Source: Pithys albifrons albifrons (Eukaryota; Chordata; Aves; Passeriformes; Thamnophilidae). Taken from it: 64,000 nucleotides of DNA. Below, piece after piece: positions 20,401 to 33,300 of this stretch. Positions within the stretch are counted from its first letter, which is position 1. Every line of letters starts with the position of its first letter. Under the pieces are notes generated by a model. That model searched no databases and was not told where the DNA came from. It worked only from the letters and a program-made list of their open reading frames with translations. The position numbers and the translations under genes are program-made. Where the stretch lies: positions 24,075,066 to 24,139,065 of the forward strand of contig NC_092467.1 in NCBI RefSeq assembly GCF_047495875.1, read 5' to 3'.

Positions 20401-23375
20401 ACCATAGCAGAAATTCCTGCCTCAGTCCCTAGAAATCCTTCTGTTTCAGTGCTTCATTTTTTAGTTACAGGTCAGTTTTATAGCAGGGGTGCTCACACCA
20501 CAGAACTCAGACTCACAGCCTGCTTTGCAGACCTTTCAGGGCAAGTGTTGCCACTGTCAGCCATGCAGGCCTAACAGCTGTGTACTTAACCACAGCATAC
20601 AGCAATGTCACCACTATGGCAAAGACAATACAGGAGTTATTAAACAAAACTTGCTGCTAGCCAGTGTGTGGTATTATCATCTTATGGGGGAAATAATTAC
20701 AGAAGAAACAGTCATGTAGCTGGGGAAGGCCCTCATCAAGGCACTGGAGAATGAAGAACATGGAAGAAGGTTTTAGACCAAGACAGATGACAACAGTGCA
20801 CAGTTGCAATTGTTGCAATACTTCTATATTTCAACAAGTTCTTCTGTTAAGTCAAAAGCTCAAGCTTACAGAAATCCTGAATTACAGTATTATTGAGAAA
20901 TCAGATAAGAGAAATCCATGCTTCAGCTTTATTGCTGCTCTCCGGGTGTTCACCACCACTGTGATGCTCCTGCTCCCACAGAAGCAGCTGAACAAGAGTG
21001 TGCAGTCACTTCCCAGGCACTTCACTGAAAAAGCTCCAGCAGCTCAAATTGAACTGCCTCCTGTGGCAATTGAACTGTAGGCTCTAAATTTTGGCCTGAA
21101 GCAGCTGTGGGCATTTATACTTCACTCCAACTCTTAACTTCCCAAACAGAAGTAGTGCAATCAAACTGCCACAACAATTTTTGCTGTAAATAGCCTTTTA
21201 GAGACAAATGCTGAATAAGACAGCAAAAACCTCATGATGATGATACACCACAAGTGTGCACAGTATCACCAGAACTTCTCATTACAGGAAGCAGCAATGG
21301 CTTTAGCATGGATGGTGAAGACAGAGGAACTGCACTAGGTGAAGGGACTGAGTTACCAGAAGCTTACAGATGATATTGTCCTTATTATACTGGTCAAGAT
21401 AAGCCTGGAGACAGCAAGAAACGAATGCAAAAATAAAACGTGGTCTGATAACGAAATTGTCTTCAAGGGTCAGGAGAAGTAAAATTAAGTTGAAAAGAGA
21501 AAGCAGGAAAGGTGTGTATATCTCAAAGCATTAAGAAATGTACATGGTAAGGATGAAAGCTGAAAATCCAAATATAATTTGATAAAGTTGGACAAACTGA
21601 AGTTATTGCAGTAAAAACACAGCTAGGATGTAAGAGACTGTCATAATACCAGTTCCATCAGAAAGCTGAGTAAGAAGAAAGGTGATGAACTGGAGATACT
21701 GATGGAAGAAATGGCTCAAGAAACTCCAATCCACATAACAGAGAGAGAGGAAACACCTCTGATAAGAAAATACTGTTCCAGAAGATTCAAGACAGACAGT
21801 TGCAAAGGTCTGAGCATGTCATGAACAAGCTTGGGAAGGTTATCACAACCACCAACATGTACCAGAATACAGGAAGACTGAAGATAAGTAGAACAGATGC
21901 ACTTAGGAGCAAAAAAACCAGGCTTTGATAGCAAAGCCACAAAGTTAATCTATTCTTCCTCTGTCATCTTGCAGGTTTTGCTGAAGACCTGGCTTGTGTG
22001 TTACAATGCCTTCAGTTCACAATAACCATTTGGCAAAATGTGTGTGCCAAAACCTATAGTTCAACAAGACATGAAGTCCTGAGCACTGTGGGTACCAATT
22101 AGCATCCTGTCAGCGCTGGGATAATTTTGTTAAATTTCTTGTGATCTCAAACATGGAATGGAATGCAACCCTAGATCCTCACCACCTATCAATGCTAATA
22201 AAAATGAGATCTGAAAAGCCACTTCTCACAGCTGCCACTTCTAGTGAGAAGCTACACACTTACAAAGTCTTCTTCCTCAAACTGCAAACGCTCTTTATCT
22301 TCCTTCTTCTCTTCCCTGGATTCAACAGGCAGCTTTTCTTGAAAGGCGGAACTTTTCCGAGAATGGAAGTTGCCATTCCAGTGGCGATGAACTCCAGTTC
22401 CTCCTCCTCCACGCTGGCTCACACCATCATGGCCCCGAGAGGGACCATGCCAGCCAGGCTGACTGCCAGACAGCCCAACATGAGCTCCTTTAGAAACACC
22501 AGAATCTACAGAATCATGGCGGAGAAGGGACGGCTGATGCCAGCAGTCTAAACAAAAGGAGATAAGGATGCAAATAAAAAAAATCAACACAGCATGCAGA
22601 ACACTGGAAATATCAGGCTGTTTTTCTTGTTGTTCACTCAGTGTTCACTAAGTAACTACTGAGCTGAACTTATGTGTGATTGTATTAGAAAACAAGCCAC
22701 ACAATGCACATACAGCTACCACGAAAACCCCTTAAGGCCTGAGCACATGGCATGGGAGAAGAGAATAGTACACTTCCTTATAGGATGTTTTGAAAAGGTA
22801 CAGTTTGGGAAAATGTTTATATTTGGCAGAATTCTTCATTCTGTACAACAATAAAAAATGCCTGCTCTCAGGCTGCTCTCTGATCCTTCTCACTCACCTC
22901 CCGCAGTTCGGAGGGGCCCATTATTGAAAAATCCATCGGAAGAGTTGTGTCTCCTGCGGCTCACGCCAAAGCGGCCCTCTCCCCGTGGAAGATGCTCTCC
23001 ATGTTTCTCAAAGGTGGCTGCAGGGGACTGCAGAAAGTAAAATGTGATGTAATGAAGCATCATTCAGACACCCCAGAAGCCTGTCAACCCAGCAGTGGCA
23101 TTTTGTTATTTGGAAAAAAACCCCCAAAAAATCCCACGTTCCTGTATGAGTTTTCAATACAGCATCCATATTTGCAATGATTAACCACATCAGCAAGCAG
23201 GGATCTGATCAGAATGGCACACAAATCCACATATCTCACACAGAATCAGAGAGAACCTGACACACCAATCTTACCAGTGGTCATAACTGCAAAAGATGAT
23301 CGCTATTACTGTTACCTTGGTGGATTGCGGTGTTGAGAAGTTAAGCCAGGCAGGAACAAAGTCATGCTGCGCCAT
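8352..23375 (-). CDS. GPBP1L1: GPBP1L1, vasculin-like protein 1 (GC-rich promoter-binding protein 1-like 1)
   Basis: Predicted nuclear transcriptional regulator of the vasculin (GPBP1) family. Ten coding exons give 471 aa, against 474 in human, and every junction is GT-AG with matching phase. The start at 23375 has an in-frame TAA directly before the ATG, and the protein begins MAQHDFVPAWLNFSTPQS as in mammals. Conserved blocks follow in order: FEKHGEHLPRGEGRFGVSRR (residues about 26-45), WHQPSLLRHDSVDSGVSKG, HRHWNGNFHSRK, the acidic LQFEEEDFPSLNPEAG, KMLVIKKVSKEDP, SVYKNLVPKP, RLTKLMRRTTDKKSEFLKTL, the vasculin-domain block GWQEYPENDENYLPLTEDEL (about 394-413), RRNGFGKNGFLQ and the acidic serine-rich tail DTETSSSETSDDDA. 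DNA-binding activity is known for GPBP1 and only assumed here. Transcription starts in the CpG island near 39700, shared with TMEM69. The last codons differ slightly from the mammalian end. Confidence 0.96.
8751..8853 (-). CDS. GPBP1L1: GPBP1L1 coding exon 9
   Basis: GATCAG acceptor and GTATGT donor. Encodes LLKEMGWQEYPENDENYLPL then TEDELKEFQIKSEQ, the core of the vasculin domain. Confidence 0.95.
9711..9835 (-). CDS. GPBP1L1: GPBP1L1 coding exon 8
   Basis: CTTTAG acceptor and GTGAGT donor. Encodes MESNSTPEPKENWEENCHQN through LSHSLEAEH and ends in phase 2. Confidence 0.92.
10588..10746 (-). CDS. GPBP1L1: GPBP1L1 coding exon 7
   Basis: TGTGCAG acceptor and GTAAGA donor around 53 codons. 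Encodes SPSSTTPPIEICSSRLTKL through SEFLKTLKDDRNG and CDKLDD. Confidence 0.94.
10747..14243 (-). other. GPBP1L1: GPBP1L1 intron
   Basis: About 3.5 kb between coding exons 6 and 7. I see no exon, RNA gene or recognisable repeat in it. Confidence 0.6.
14244..14384 (-). CDS. GPBP1L1: GPBP1L1 coding exon 6
   Basis: ATGCAG acceptor and GTAAGG donor. Encodes PSPWKANRSEHKPGSLSS, then SAFTSPVSVTKPAVLASG, ending SPKE in phase 0. Confidence 0.93.
14385..18177 (-). other. GPBP1L1: GPBP1L1 intron containing a long hairpin
   Basis: About 3.8 kb between coding exons 5 and 6. Apart from the inverted repeat at 16665-16758, I see nothing distinctive. Confidence 0.6.
16665..16758. repeat. 94-nt inverted repeat / hairpin in GPBP1L1 intron
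   Basis: A perfect 16-nt arm at 16665-16680 pairs with 16743-16758. Further in, GTGACT and GCACAGCAA pair with GCAGTCAC-side sequences around a short loop, leaving an internal loop and a 4-nt bulge. The fold could form from either strand. It could be a microRNA-like precursor, an expressed stem or the remnant of a small palindromic transposon. Sequence alone does not decide. Confidence 0.7.
18178..18371 (-). CDS. GPBP1L1: GPBP1L1 coding exon 5
   Basis: TTTACAG acceptor and GTACAG donor. Encodes NPPSAKQPTKMLVIKKVSKE, then FSAAFTSPVSHLANGNK, then SVYKNLVPKPAAPPSK. Confidence 0.93.
19508..19580 (-). CDS. GPBP1L1: GPBP1L1 coding exon 4
   Basis: TTTACAG acceptor and GTAGGT donor around 73 nt encoding PSLNPEAGRQTNQN through GTPSGVW. 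Confidence 0.9.
19581..22263 (-). other. GPBP1L1: GPBP1L1 intron
   Basis: About 2.7 kb between coding exons 3 and 4. No exon or known repeat recognised. Confidence 0.55.
22264..22547 (-). CDS. GPBP1L1: GPBP1L1 coding exon 3
   Basis: GTTTAG acceptor and GTAAGT donor. This is the largest coding exon, and encodes WHQPSLLRHDSVDSG, a glycine-rich SQRGGGGTG, HRHWNGNFHSRK and the acidic EEKKEDKERLQFEEEDF. Confidence 0.94.
22898..23027 (-). CDS. GPBP1L1: GPBP1L1 coding exon 2
   Basis: CTGCAG acceptor and GTGAGT donor. Encodes SPAATFEKHGEHLPRGEGRF through SSDGFFNNGPLRTAG and ends in phase 1. Confidence 0.93.
23316..23375 (-). CDS. GPBP1L1: GPBP1L1 coding exon 1
   Basis: Twenty codons from the ATG (MAQHDFVPAWLNFSTPQSTK) to a GTAACA donor. 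The exon probably extends into 5' UTR up to an acceptor near 23396 (TTGAAG). Confidence 0.93.
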
Positions 23376-26300
23376 TTAGGTCCAGTGTCTCCCTTCAATA
23401 AAATGAGGCATCAAACCTCATGGCCAGGATCTGTAAATGAAAATAACTTTCCCTGTCACCTTTTCCAAACTGAAATAATAATATCATTTATCTCCCAAAC
23501 TTTGTCCTATGCAAATAGGAGGGGAAAAGTGCTGCAGTTTTGTGTGGCACACTTTTTTTTCTTGTGCTGACTTAATTTGTGTTCAAAACAGGTAAGAACT
23601 TCAACATTCCCAGTTACTTCCTGTTTACAATTAACACACACCCATGAAGTTTGACAGAATGAGTGTAGAGGTGGGAAGAAAGCAGAACAAATGGCATAGA
23701 AAAGCCACATAATGCACAGACGTGTAAAATTGAGACATGACAGAATTTGGGGTACAATCCTTCATTGCCTCATGATCCACAAAGAGGTGATCACTGCATG
23801 TTTTATTCCAGGAGCTGTAAATCAAGTATGATAAACCAGTGATGTTGAGACATTGGGAGCAGATCAAAGACCTGCAAGACAACTGTATGTCAGCTTCCAC
23901 ATCCCTGAAGTAAAACTGTATCCAGATCCACTGGCTCCCATGCACCAGGGAATATCCTACGCTGACACTTTCCAAGCTAAGAAAGCCAATGATGAGGAAC
24001 TGAGCACAAACTGCTGGAAGGATCTTAATGGAAGTTCAACTGGAGACCAGCTGAGGTGTCTCACTGATGAATTCAAAATAGAATAGTTCTTTCCAATGTA
24101 TCACAGCAATTTTCACTGCTCAAAACGAGGAACATTTCATTGCCCCGTGCAACTGAATTCTACCTTTTTGTGGAACGTTGTCCAATTTACCATTTTGCTT
24201 AATTTTTCATTTGTATCTATAAACAAGTCAACTTTGTATAAGCAAAGAAGTACATATGACCCCTTACCCTGAGTTTGGGCTCTGCAGTCCAATGTCCTCA
24301 GTTTGTGCTTCAGTGACCTCGGGGTTCCTTCCTTCTCCAGTACTCTGCAAGGCCAGCCTTGAGGCAAGAGTGCGTCTCGAAGCAGAGCACGAGAGGCCGC
24401 ACTTCGTGCCAACTGTGCCCTTCACTCCCTCAGCTGCTCATTTTAACCTCTCTTTGCACTCTCACTACAAAAAAAAGATACCTAAGAAGGTAATTTATAT
24501 TTAAAAAAGCCACGCCCACGTTCACCTCATTAAATTTCCTCTGGTCGTGGTAGTAGAGAAGTCAGCCTTTACATTACAAAAAGGTTTGTCAAGTCTGCAT
24601 GACAACATTCAGAGCAACACCATGGTTAATACTGAACAGATACACTCAAGGCTGCTGGACATTTCATGATCTGCAGCAGATCAACCTAAACACTCTGGAA
24701 AAAGGACGTTACATAAAAATGTTTGCCCTCAATGCTGAGATCTAAACAAGAAGCATCTGCCCAAATGCTCTTAAAATATAAACTTCATTTTTATCACATA
24801 CATCTGCTAAAAAAAGGTAAAGTATTTAAAAAAATGAATGTTAGGATACACTCTGGTCTTCACGTAACTTGGTAAATGCTCCACAGAGCTAAGCACTACG
24901 TGATATAAAGCTCAGAAGCAGGCACAAATATTTCCCCCTTTTTTCACCATTTACATGAACATAAGTCACATGAACCAAAAAAGTCAGGTTCAAAAATAAT
25001 CTCTTCTACTCTATTTTTTGTGGACTGGGTGCTGCTTTTAAAGGGACACAATTATTCCACAAGAGCTTCTTGTTCTACAGTGGAGAGTTCACTTCTGGGT
25101 CATAGTCCTCTTCCATCAAAGACGGGAGACAGGAACTGTAGTCACTATAAAAAACAAACAAAACTCCATCAATACAAATGGCATAAATATGACAAAGTAT
25201 GACTAAAGAGAAGAACAGAATGGGAAATAGAGCAACTACAGTGCAAGTGCCAAAAGCTATTTGATCTCTGATCAAAACAAAACCTGAAATAATCTAATTT
25301 AAAAAAGTCCCCGTAAAGGGCATTTTTATTTTTAAATGAATCACTTCCCTGATTTAGTTCACAAAAGGGCAACAAACCCAAGCTGAATCAGAATAAAGGG
25401 AAGAGTGGAGAAACTGCTTGCAGCTCTTGAAAGTGATTGCACACTTCATAGCAATTTCAAATCCTGCTGCTAAAATAACAAGACTCTGGGCAGCAGGTAG
25501 GCCTGGCCACTCCACACACCTCATCTCTGTACCCACATCATTCCTAACCTGCTCCAAGACAGCCAGACTCCCTTCTCAAGAGGATGATGACAGTAATACA
25601 ACTGGTATTCCATTAACTTCTCCACAGAAAATGCCACCACCAACAAAACCTGAGTTATTCTGCTATGACCTCTTTTTCCTTGAACCATCTTACCTAACCA
25701 GAAGCAAATAGATAGTTTATTGCTCCTAAAACATCCAAGGAGTTTTATTACTGTTTTGATGGCATCAGCTGTTTCACAGGATCCCTTTAGGTGTGCCATA
25801 TTATGCCTTTATATTTGACTTATCAGAGTCTGTTTTCTTTGGATGTGGTTCCATTCTTTCATCAGTTTTGGTTCTCACTGCACTTGTTATGTCATGCTTT
25901 ACTCTAAGCATGTGGGGTTTTAAAAAAATTTTAAGGTGATTTTGATCAACACTCAAAATAAACACACAGGGAGCAGTAAAAGAATCACCACCTTTTATCC
26001 TCTGAGTCATCTCCTCTAATAAACCCCCTCATTTTCATGTATTTTTTTCCTTCTGGAACTAGATGTTACTGTTGTGTAGAGGAGTTTGGAAAGAAGGAAA
26101 CACTTGCACCTAAGCTGTGAGCCACGAGCACACTTCTGGAGATAAAGTAAGAACAAGCAGACTCACAACCCACAGAAACTACCAGGCAAGATCTGGAAAA
26201 ACCAGAGTAGTCACAGTCATACACAATATTGACAACCTGGGAACTTTCTGAGCATCCCACCCCACCCCACCAGTTACAAGTTTCCCACATTGCAAACAAC

Positions 26301-26379
26301 TAAAGTATTAATCTACAAAGATCTGCTTTTATCCTAAAGGTAATTTTTCACTGTGCACAGGAACATAATGGCATTGACT

Positions 26380-26444
26380 TAAGAATTGGACTCGATGATC
26401 CTCGTGGGTCCCTTCCAACTCAGAAAAGTCTGTGATTCTGTGAT
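26380..26444 (+). mobile_element. CR1 retrotransposon 3' end fragment
   Basis: Contains TTGGACTCGATGATCCTC, GGTCCCTTCCAACTC and the terminal TGTGATTCTGTGA typical of CR1 3' ends. Only the last 65 bp or so are present, which is normal 5' truncation. Confidence 0.85.
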
Positions 26445-29400
26445 CTGCTGCAGACAGAACAGACTGCCCATCATGCTGAACTCTACAAGTACAGAACTCC
26501 TTTGGATGTGACCTTCTGAAGCTGCTACCAAATGTTTGAGCAGTAAGTAGAAGATTAAACAGGGACGAAGTCAATGCAGTTGACTATATTTAAACAAGAT
26601 TCATTACCTTCTGAATAAATATGCTCTTCAGAACAAAATGTATAGCAGTTAAGCCATGTCAAACTATTAACAGAAGTCATATAATTTAAGAAGTTGATTT
26701 AATGAACCTTGAGAACAATTCGCAGCAATGTGAAAAACAGACCTAAAGACAGCAAAGCCCACAGAGAACTGTTCTCTAGATTTAAGGTGTCTAAACAAAC
26801 AAACACCAAAGAATTCCAGTTTTCAAGTAAGAACCAGGTCTGAGTACACAACAAAACTAAAAACACCACAAAAGTACAATAACCACGTTCCATTCACAAA
26901 AACGGTTCCCAATACCTTTGGGAAAGGCAATGGAAAAGAAAAGCACAAGCTGCAAAGGCTTCCGTTTATATCTGAGCACAATCAAAACCAAGGGGAAACT
27001 TTTTGTAGAACTCCAAGCACCAGTTTATGAATGACCCTGCAGAAGCTTTGGGTCTCCTAACCTCCTATTTTGCTATCACTGGATGAGTGACCAGGGCAGT
27101 GTCTAACCTGTGTCTGTCCAACATGCAGACAGTCCAGTGCAGCTCCCAGACCTGACTCCCTATCTCAGCAGGCACAGTCACCACTTTTCAGGCATTGTCT
27201 TCCTGAGCATGCACAAGGACAAAAAGAACAAGGGATGCAATACTGAAATGCAATACTTTTTGCTAAAGTAAAAACCTTGTTGGATGAAGTCTTGCAAATT
27301 ATAGTAGTCCTGAAACCCTTTGGTCTCTGGGATTAGACTCAGGCAGGTTTTACAGCCCTCTCTCTCATCCAACAGCACTTGGGCAACCTGAGACCACTTA
27401 CAGAACCCCCCACACTACTGACAACAGTAACATCACAAAATCCTAACAGGCAAGACCCAAAGTCTCTCAATCACCTTCTCTGGCAACAACCTACAACAGA
27501 TTCTTAAGAAAAGCAGTGCAAGAACAAGAGCAAATAGCATTCGGACTCCCAGGAAACTTTCTCAGACGTTTAAGCTGGAGTCTGCACTACCGCTTATTAC
27601 CAGTCAGAGCTTCCACGTAAATCTGTTGAATGGCTTTGTTTTCAGACACATTTATACATCTTTGCCTCCCAAAGGACAGTTGGCACAGTTCACTTGTGCT
27701 TTGTGTAGGAGTCAACTACAAAAAATGTCAGCCTCAGTTCCACTGGACATTTTCTAACGTGCCCAACCACATTCTATTGAATTTTTCATGACATGCATGA
27801 TTTTATACAACATACACAAACTCAACAAGCCATCCCTGTCCCACACTAAGTCAGTGTATTCATGGAAGTTTTCTGAAGACCTCTAATCATCCTTACTAGC
27901 ATTTACCATATCCTTTAAATATGTCACCAAAACTGCATGAAGTGTCCAAGATCTGGGAGTATGGCCCATTTATACAGTGGCTAACTGTGCACGTTTAAAC
28001 TTTTCTTCCTAATATATAATATTGTTTCTTTCTTTTTTTCTGTTACTACACAGAACTAAAATGACCTTTGCCAACCACTCAGTTCTCATACTGCATTAAC
28101 AGTTCAATTGAACTGATCTCTGCTTCATTACAGAAAACACAAGAACAAAGATCATCAGTAGCCACTCCCAACTCCAGGAAAAAAGGAAACAAAAGTGCTT
28201 GTCAGTGCAAATTTAATTAATTCTCTCTTTCCTTCAAAATGAATTCAAATTTGAGTTATTTCTGGTAATACAAATCAGAAAGAGAAAATACTACTACTAC
28301 TAATATCACTAAATGAGACACTCCCTAAAGGGATACCTCTTTTCATAACAATGAAATCAGCATTAATGAGCATTGGTGAAATAAAAAAAAAGGTTGTCTG
28401 TCAACTATCCCAAAATATTCTTCCATTGATCAACATGAGTGTTTTGCAAGTAATCTAAGCACAAAAAATGCCCCAATAACTCTGTATTAACACTTGTATT
28501 CCACTTGTTAACAATTCTAATTGACCTTTGAAAAAACCTTAAATTATCATTTTTTACATGTAGCATTAAAATTTCATAGCAACCCCTTTTCATAAGATTT
28601 TATTGTTACAAAAGTACCTTTTCCCCGTGGCTTAACTTTCATAACTAAATATCCCTCACTGTCATTTTACATGCAGGTACAAGTGGTATTTATCACTGAG
28701 TCAAACAAAATTGCCAGGTGCTCTTTTATACTGCCAGATTTGATTGTGCATTTGTCTAAACAAATATTAAAAACTGACATGAAAATGGAAGGAAGGTACA
28801 AGCATATTCAATATAAAGAGGAGACACAGACCACAGTAAAGAAGTATCTGTAGTCTGAGATGAATCCCCCTTCTCCAGCACACCATCTACAAAGTTCTTG
28901 CTGTACCACAGCTGGAGCTGCCCAGCCTCTTTCAGTCTCTGTTACCTTTAATTTCTGCTCCTAACATAGACTTGATCAGAGTTAATCTCTAAACCAGAGG
29001 TTCTAAAGCTTTGATTCTCAAGCTGAGCTTTTCAGACGTACCCAATAGCAGGAACAAAGGAGGTGTTCAATTGTAAAGACTTACACTGACCAGAACACGA
29101 GACTAGAGAGACAACCAAAGCCACTGAGCTATGACATTGCTCACTGTAACAAGACATTTCAGGAGTCCAAAGAGCAAGCCCAGATTACCCTCAGCAGGGA
29201 CACAATTCTGTTATTCCTTCCTCTTTTATCTCCTCCTGCCTTGGCCTACAGGACTGTGAAAACCCAACAGGAAGCACCGGCTGCCCCGAATTACACCCCA
29301 GCACACCCTCTCTGGGAGTACCTGGATCCAGGGCTTCCAACCTCTGTCCACATCACATACTGCACTGCACATTTCTGAAATGCAGACATTTTACTGGGTG

Positions 29401-30260
29401 TTTTTTCTGCTTCATTGTACCCTGCAAACCTCCCCAGGTCTTTTCAACTCTGCTGTCCAGAATTCAATTAATTACAGCCTTTAATTCAATTTCTCCTCTC
29501 CTGCAACAGCAAATCACAAAGACATGGAGCCTCCAGTGGAAAACCAGTATAAAAGTAAACTTTTACCCTTCATTACACATTTATCAGTCCAGTTAACAGC
29601 AGCTGTAAAAGGTCACAAGGACAGCACTGGCCTATCTCCACCACAATTTCAGTTCACTGCATCTCTATCTGTTATTCTAAAATAAAACATGTTTACTTAA
29701 AAAAAAGTTGAGATTTGTTTTTCTAACCAGCCAAGTCTCAATTCAGATTTCAATAATATTCCTAAAGATCAGATGTCAGCTGGGTTGCAAAAGCATTCCC
29801 AAAAATTAGTGACTAATTTAATGGATGCAGAAAGCAGAACAGAATTTACTCCCCTCATCAAATTTTTTTCTGTGAAGATCTATTAAAGTTATTTAATCAA
29901 GCAGATATGCCTAAACATACAAAACAGGCCACTTTCCACTTTGTTACTCATTGGAGTAGTGTTACCAGATAGGTGTATGTCAGTTTATGATAAAGAATGA
30001 ATACCATACGCATTCAATGGAATATGAACTTCTAACAACTTCTGCTTCACCCCACACATTCACAGAAATAGGGAGTCAGAGCCTGGAGCCCAACCAAGGA
30101 ATCAAAAGCATGCTACTGATTTCCTTAAGGATACCAAGAAGCCTCACATGAAATTTCACTATTTGGTTATCCAGAATAAACCCCCCCAAAAGCCAAGAAG
30201 AAAGGTTGCTCTTACTACTATAAACACTTTATTGAATAAGATGCTCACAGTCTTCACGGA

Positions 30261-30390
30261 GCTCCAACCCCTGCCATGGGCAGAGACTCCTTCCACTAGG
30301 CCAGGTAGCTCAGAGCCCCATCCAGTCTGGCCTTGAACACTCACAGGGATGGGGCATCCAGAGCTTCTCTGGGCATTCTGTGCCACTGAA
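30261..30390 (-). mobile_element. CR1 retrotransposon fragment (inverted)
   Basis: Reads CCAACCCCTGCCATGGGCAG, CTTCCACTAGGCCAGGT and GGCCTTGAACACTCACAGGG, the reverse complement of the CR1 3' UTR region. Confidence 0.85.
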
Positions 30391-33300
30391 TTACACTTAT
30401 AATGTAACTGCAAAGCTTGCTTCAACTTTGCAAGCATTATTAGGCCTTACTGTAAAAGACACAGGTACAGCATAATTAGGTCAATAGTCATCATAACAAC
30501 TGGCAAGCTGAGTCTGCACAAGTTTAGATTATTTATTTGCAGTTCACCTACATAAAGTATCTACGAAACAAACTTATTTTCATTTTGCTTTCACTTCCAT
30601 TAATACAGTTGTCTACACATACCTTCAGCCTGTCTACATGACTGAAAAACAGCTGTCTGTGGAGAGGACAAATGCAGATATTCTGGAATGGCACGTGCAG
30701 CTGGCAGTGCTCACACACCTGAGGTGCTGGGAGCCAGAATAACCAAATCACAGCTATGTCATCATTACTTGTTCTTTCCATTATATCACACATTAGCCCT
30801 CCAAAACAGTTATCCAAATTTAAAGGACAGTTGTATTAGTAAAAAATTCTGCAGAAAACATTGTTTGAATTGTATCTGGCTGCTGAAGAAAACAGTGTCT
30901 AAAATGCAGAGCATCATACCAGGTTTTCTAGAATTACAGAAGTATTAGCCCATTTTAGAACACCAAATGATGGATTAAAATGTTAATCGTGCACTAAACC
31001 AAAATCTTCCAAATACAGGTATTAAAAGTTTCAGTGAAAAGCAGCTTTTACTGAAAGATTCACATCTTGTTTTTCAAGTTTAAAGCAAATGAATCTGTGT
31101 TGCAGAACCATGAAGACTGTTTTGTGTTCTAGAAACAACACTACAAGTCTATATATCCCAAGATGAAAATGTGCCAGAAGCTTGGCCATACAGAAGTTCT
31201 TCCAGAGAAACAGGCCAGGGGTGGGGGCAAATCACACTGTTACATACCCGACCACTTACACAAACCAGATGACTGACTTAAAAGAACATACAGACACATC
31301 TATGTCCTAAACCCCTTTTCTCTCCTGACAGTCTCCTCTCCCCATACAGCTCTGCTTCAAAAACAACCTGTCCTTTTACCTACTTACTCTCCACTTCTCT
31401 ACGGTCTCGCTGACCGAGTCTTACCTCCTTCAACATTTCTGGACACAAACAGGCTCCCACACAGCCACGTGCCCTGCAAACCTGAACAGCCTGGGCTTGT
31501 GAATACACACTGAGATATGGAGTGCAGTGGGTAAGGAGATGATTTTTTTTTTCGTAACAGCAATCAAGGATAAAAGGGCATACAAGAGTAACGACCAAAT
31601 CACAGAGAAAAGCAGCTTGTAGGACTGTAATGTAGGAGAGATTCTTCATCAAACAAGAGAACACCACTGACAAAAACATTATCTTTAAAAATGCTATTGG
31701 CTGATTGATACCTGCCCTCCAAGCCTCAGCTGATCCAAGTTTCTGCCAGCAAGGTTACCACATCACTACTGGGTCAACAACAGTATGAGAGCACTGAGGA
31801 AACCACAGAAAGCAAAGCCAGCAGGCTTGTCTTTGGAAGCAAGTTGTATTTAACTAAAAAGCCCACAGCACATTTTGGAAAAGGTGGCATCTGGGGACCC
31901 TGTACAGTGGCCTGTGTAAGATGATAAGCCTTCTTTGAACTTCAGCCAGCAAGTGTGACACACCACAAACGAACCAGTGGGTTCCAGTGGGTTTTGGTGA
32001 GTTTACTCATCAAAGTACCAAGAGTACCAAGAACAGGTCATTTTAAACATGTAAAATCTAAAAGGCTCAACTCCTCAAAAGCACAGAACAGGGAGAGCAC
32101 AAACTTTCTAGCCATTATGCCTTCCAACAATTATTCTCAGATGCTTCTTATTTTGTAGCTCCTCAATACTGTCATCCCTTGTGCCTCTCTCCTGTGCCTC
32201 TTAAGATTCCACCTCCCTCTAATAACCCTTTATCTGTCTTTAGTGCTGTTAATGCCAGAGAATTCAGTATTTACCTGAAATATTAAAACTCCTCACTGCT
32301 CTGCCCTGCTGCAGGGAGCAAGGTTTCAGGGACTGTACACACATCTCTTAAACAAGTCCATCCACTGACACAAACCCAAGAAACACATTTTAAATAGTAT
32401 TAGGCTTTAAATGTGAACAATGTTCTGAACTTTCAAACAGCTTTAGCATTTATTAAATAAGATGTTTTAAATCTGAAGATGGTATTCTGTTCATTTCAAT
32501 AAAATCCAAAGGTCTTTTTAGCTCTTGAGGGGAACAAAATCAAACATCTATTTCGTAGTGCACTTTGACCTACAGACCTTTTGCAAGGATCTGATGCCAA
32601 GATAAGGCTCTGTTTTGTCCAAAGCCTTGTCATGGCAGCCTTTAAAGGCACCCTCTCCTCCCCAAAACCTCATGACAGAATGAGAGAAATGGCAGTGAAG
32701 AGCCCATGGTACAGTTTGCCCAAAGCCCAAAGGAACAAAGTGACTTGTCCTGCTCAGTAGCACCCACCAAGATAATGCTGTTCCCCATCATCAGGAAAGA
32801 ATTGCAAATATGTAATTACTGGCTTATCCCTGGTGCATCCTACACACCTCCTGCCTACCTGTCCTCCAGAGATGGGGACAGAACCTAAGCAGAAGTGAAG
32901 TAAGAAATTCTCCAGAACCCTAAAAAAAATAACAGGTTGGGTAGTTCTCACTAGGGGTATTTTATAATCCAGTATTTTACCAGGGTCACTACTGCTACTA
33001 TAGCACATTTACATTCAGATATATTCTGTTGGAGCAGAGAAAAACGTATTTCCTTTAGAAAAGAGCATTAAATGCAACCAGATTATTTATCAAATATTTG
33101 TGTCAAGGCAAAAGACACTACAAATCAAGTAGAGGGAAGTCCAGATCTGCATTCCAGATGAAGGACAAGGAAGCATTTGCAAAGAGCAAAGTGAACCGAA
33201 AGTCAACAAAGAAACAAGAGGCCCCTCTCCTAACCAGTACTGTAGTAATTCTTCCCCTCATTACCATGACCTGAGTCCCATAAGACCAGTACTGCAAAAC

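Noticed and set aside
21230..21350. ATGATGA then CTGA, possible C/D box snoRNA
   Set aside because: The boxes are about 110 nt apart with no terminal stem.
23853..24086. 77-codon plus-strand open frame in the long GPBP1L1 intron
   Set aside because: No family recognised and no splice signals. Possibly an old repeat remnant but unsupported.
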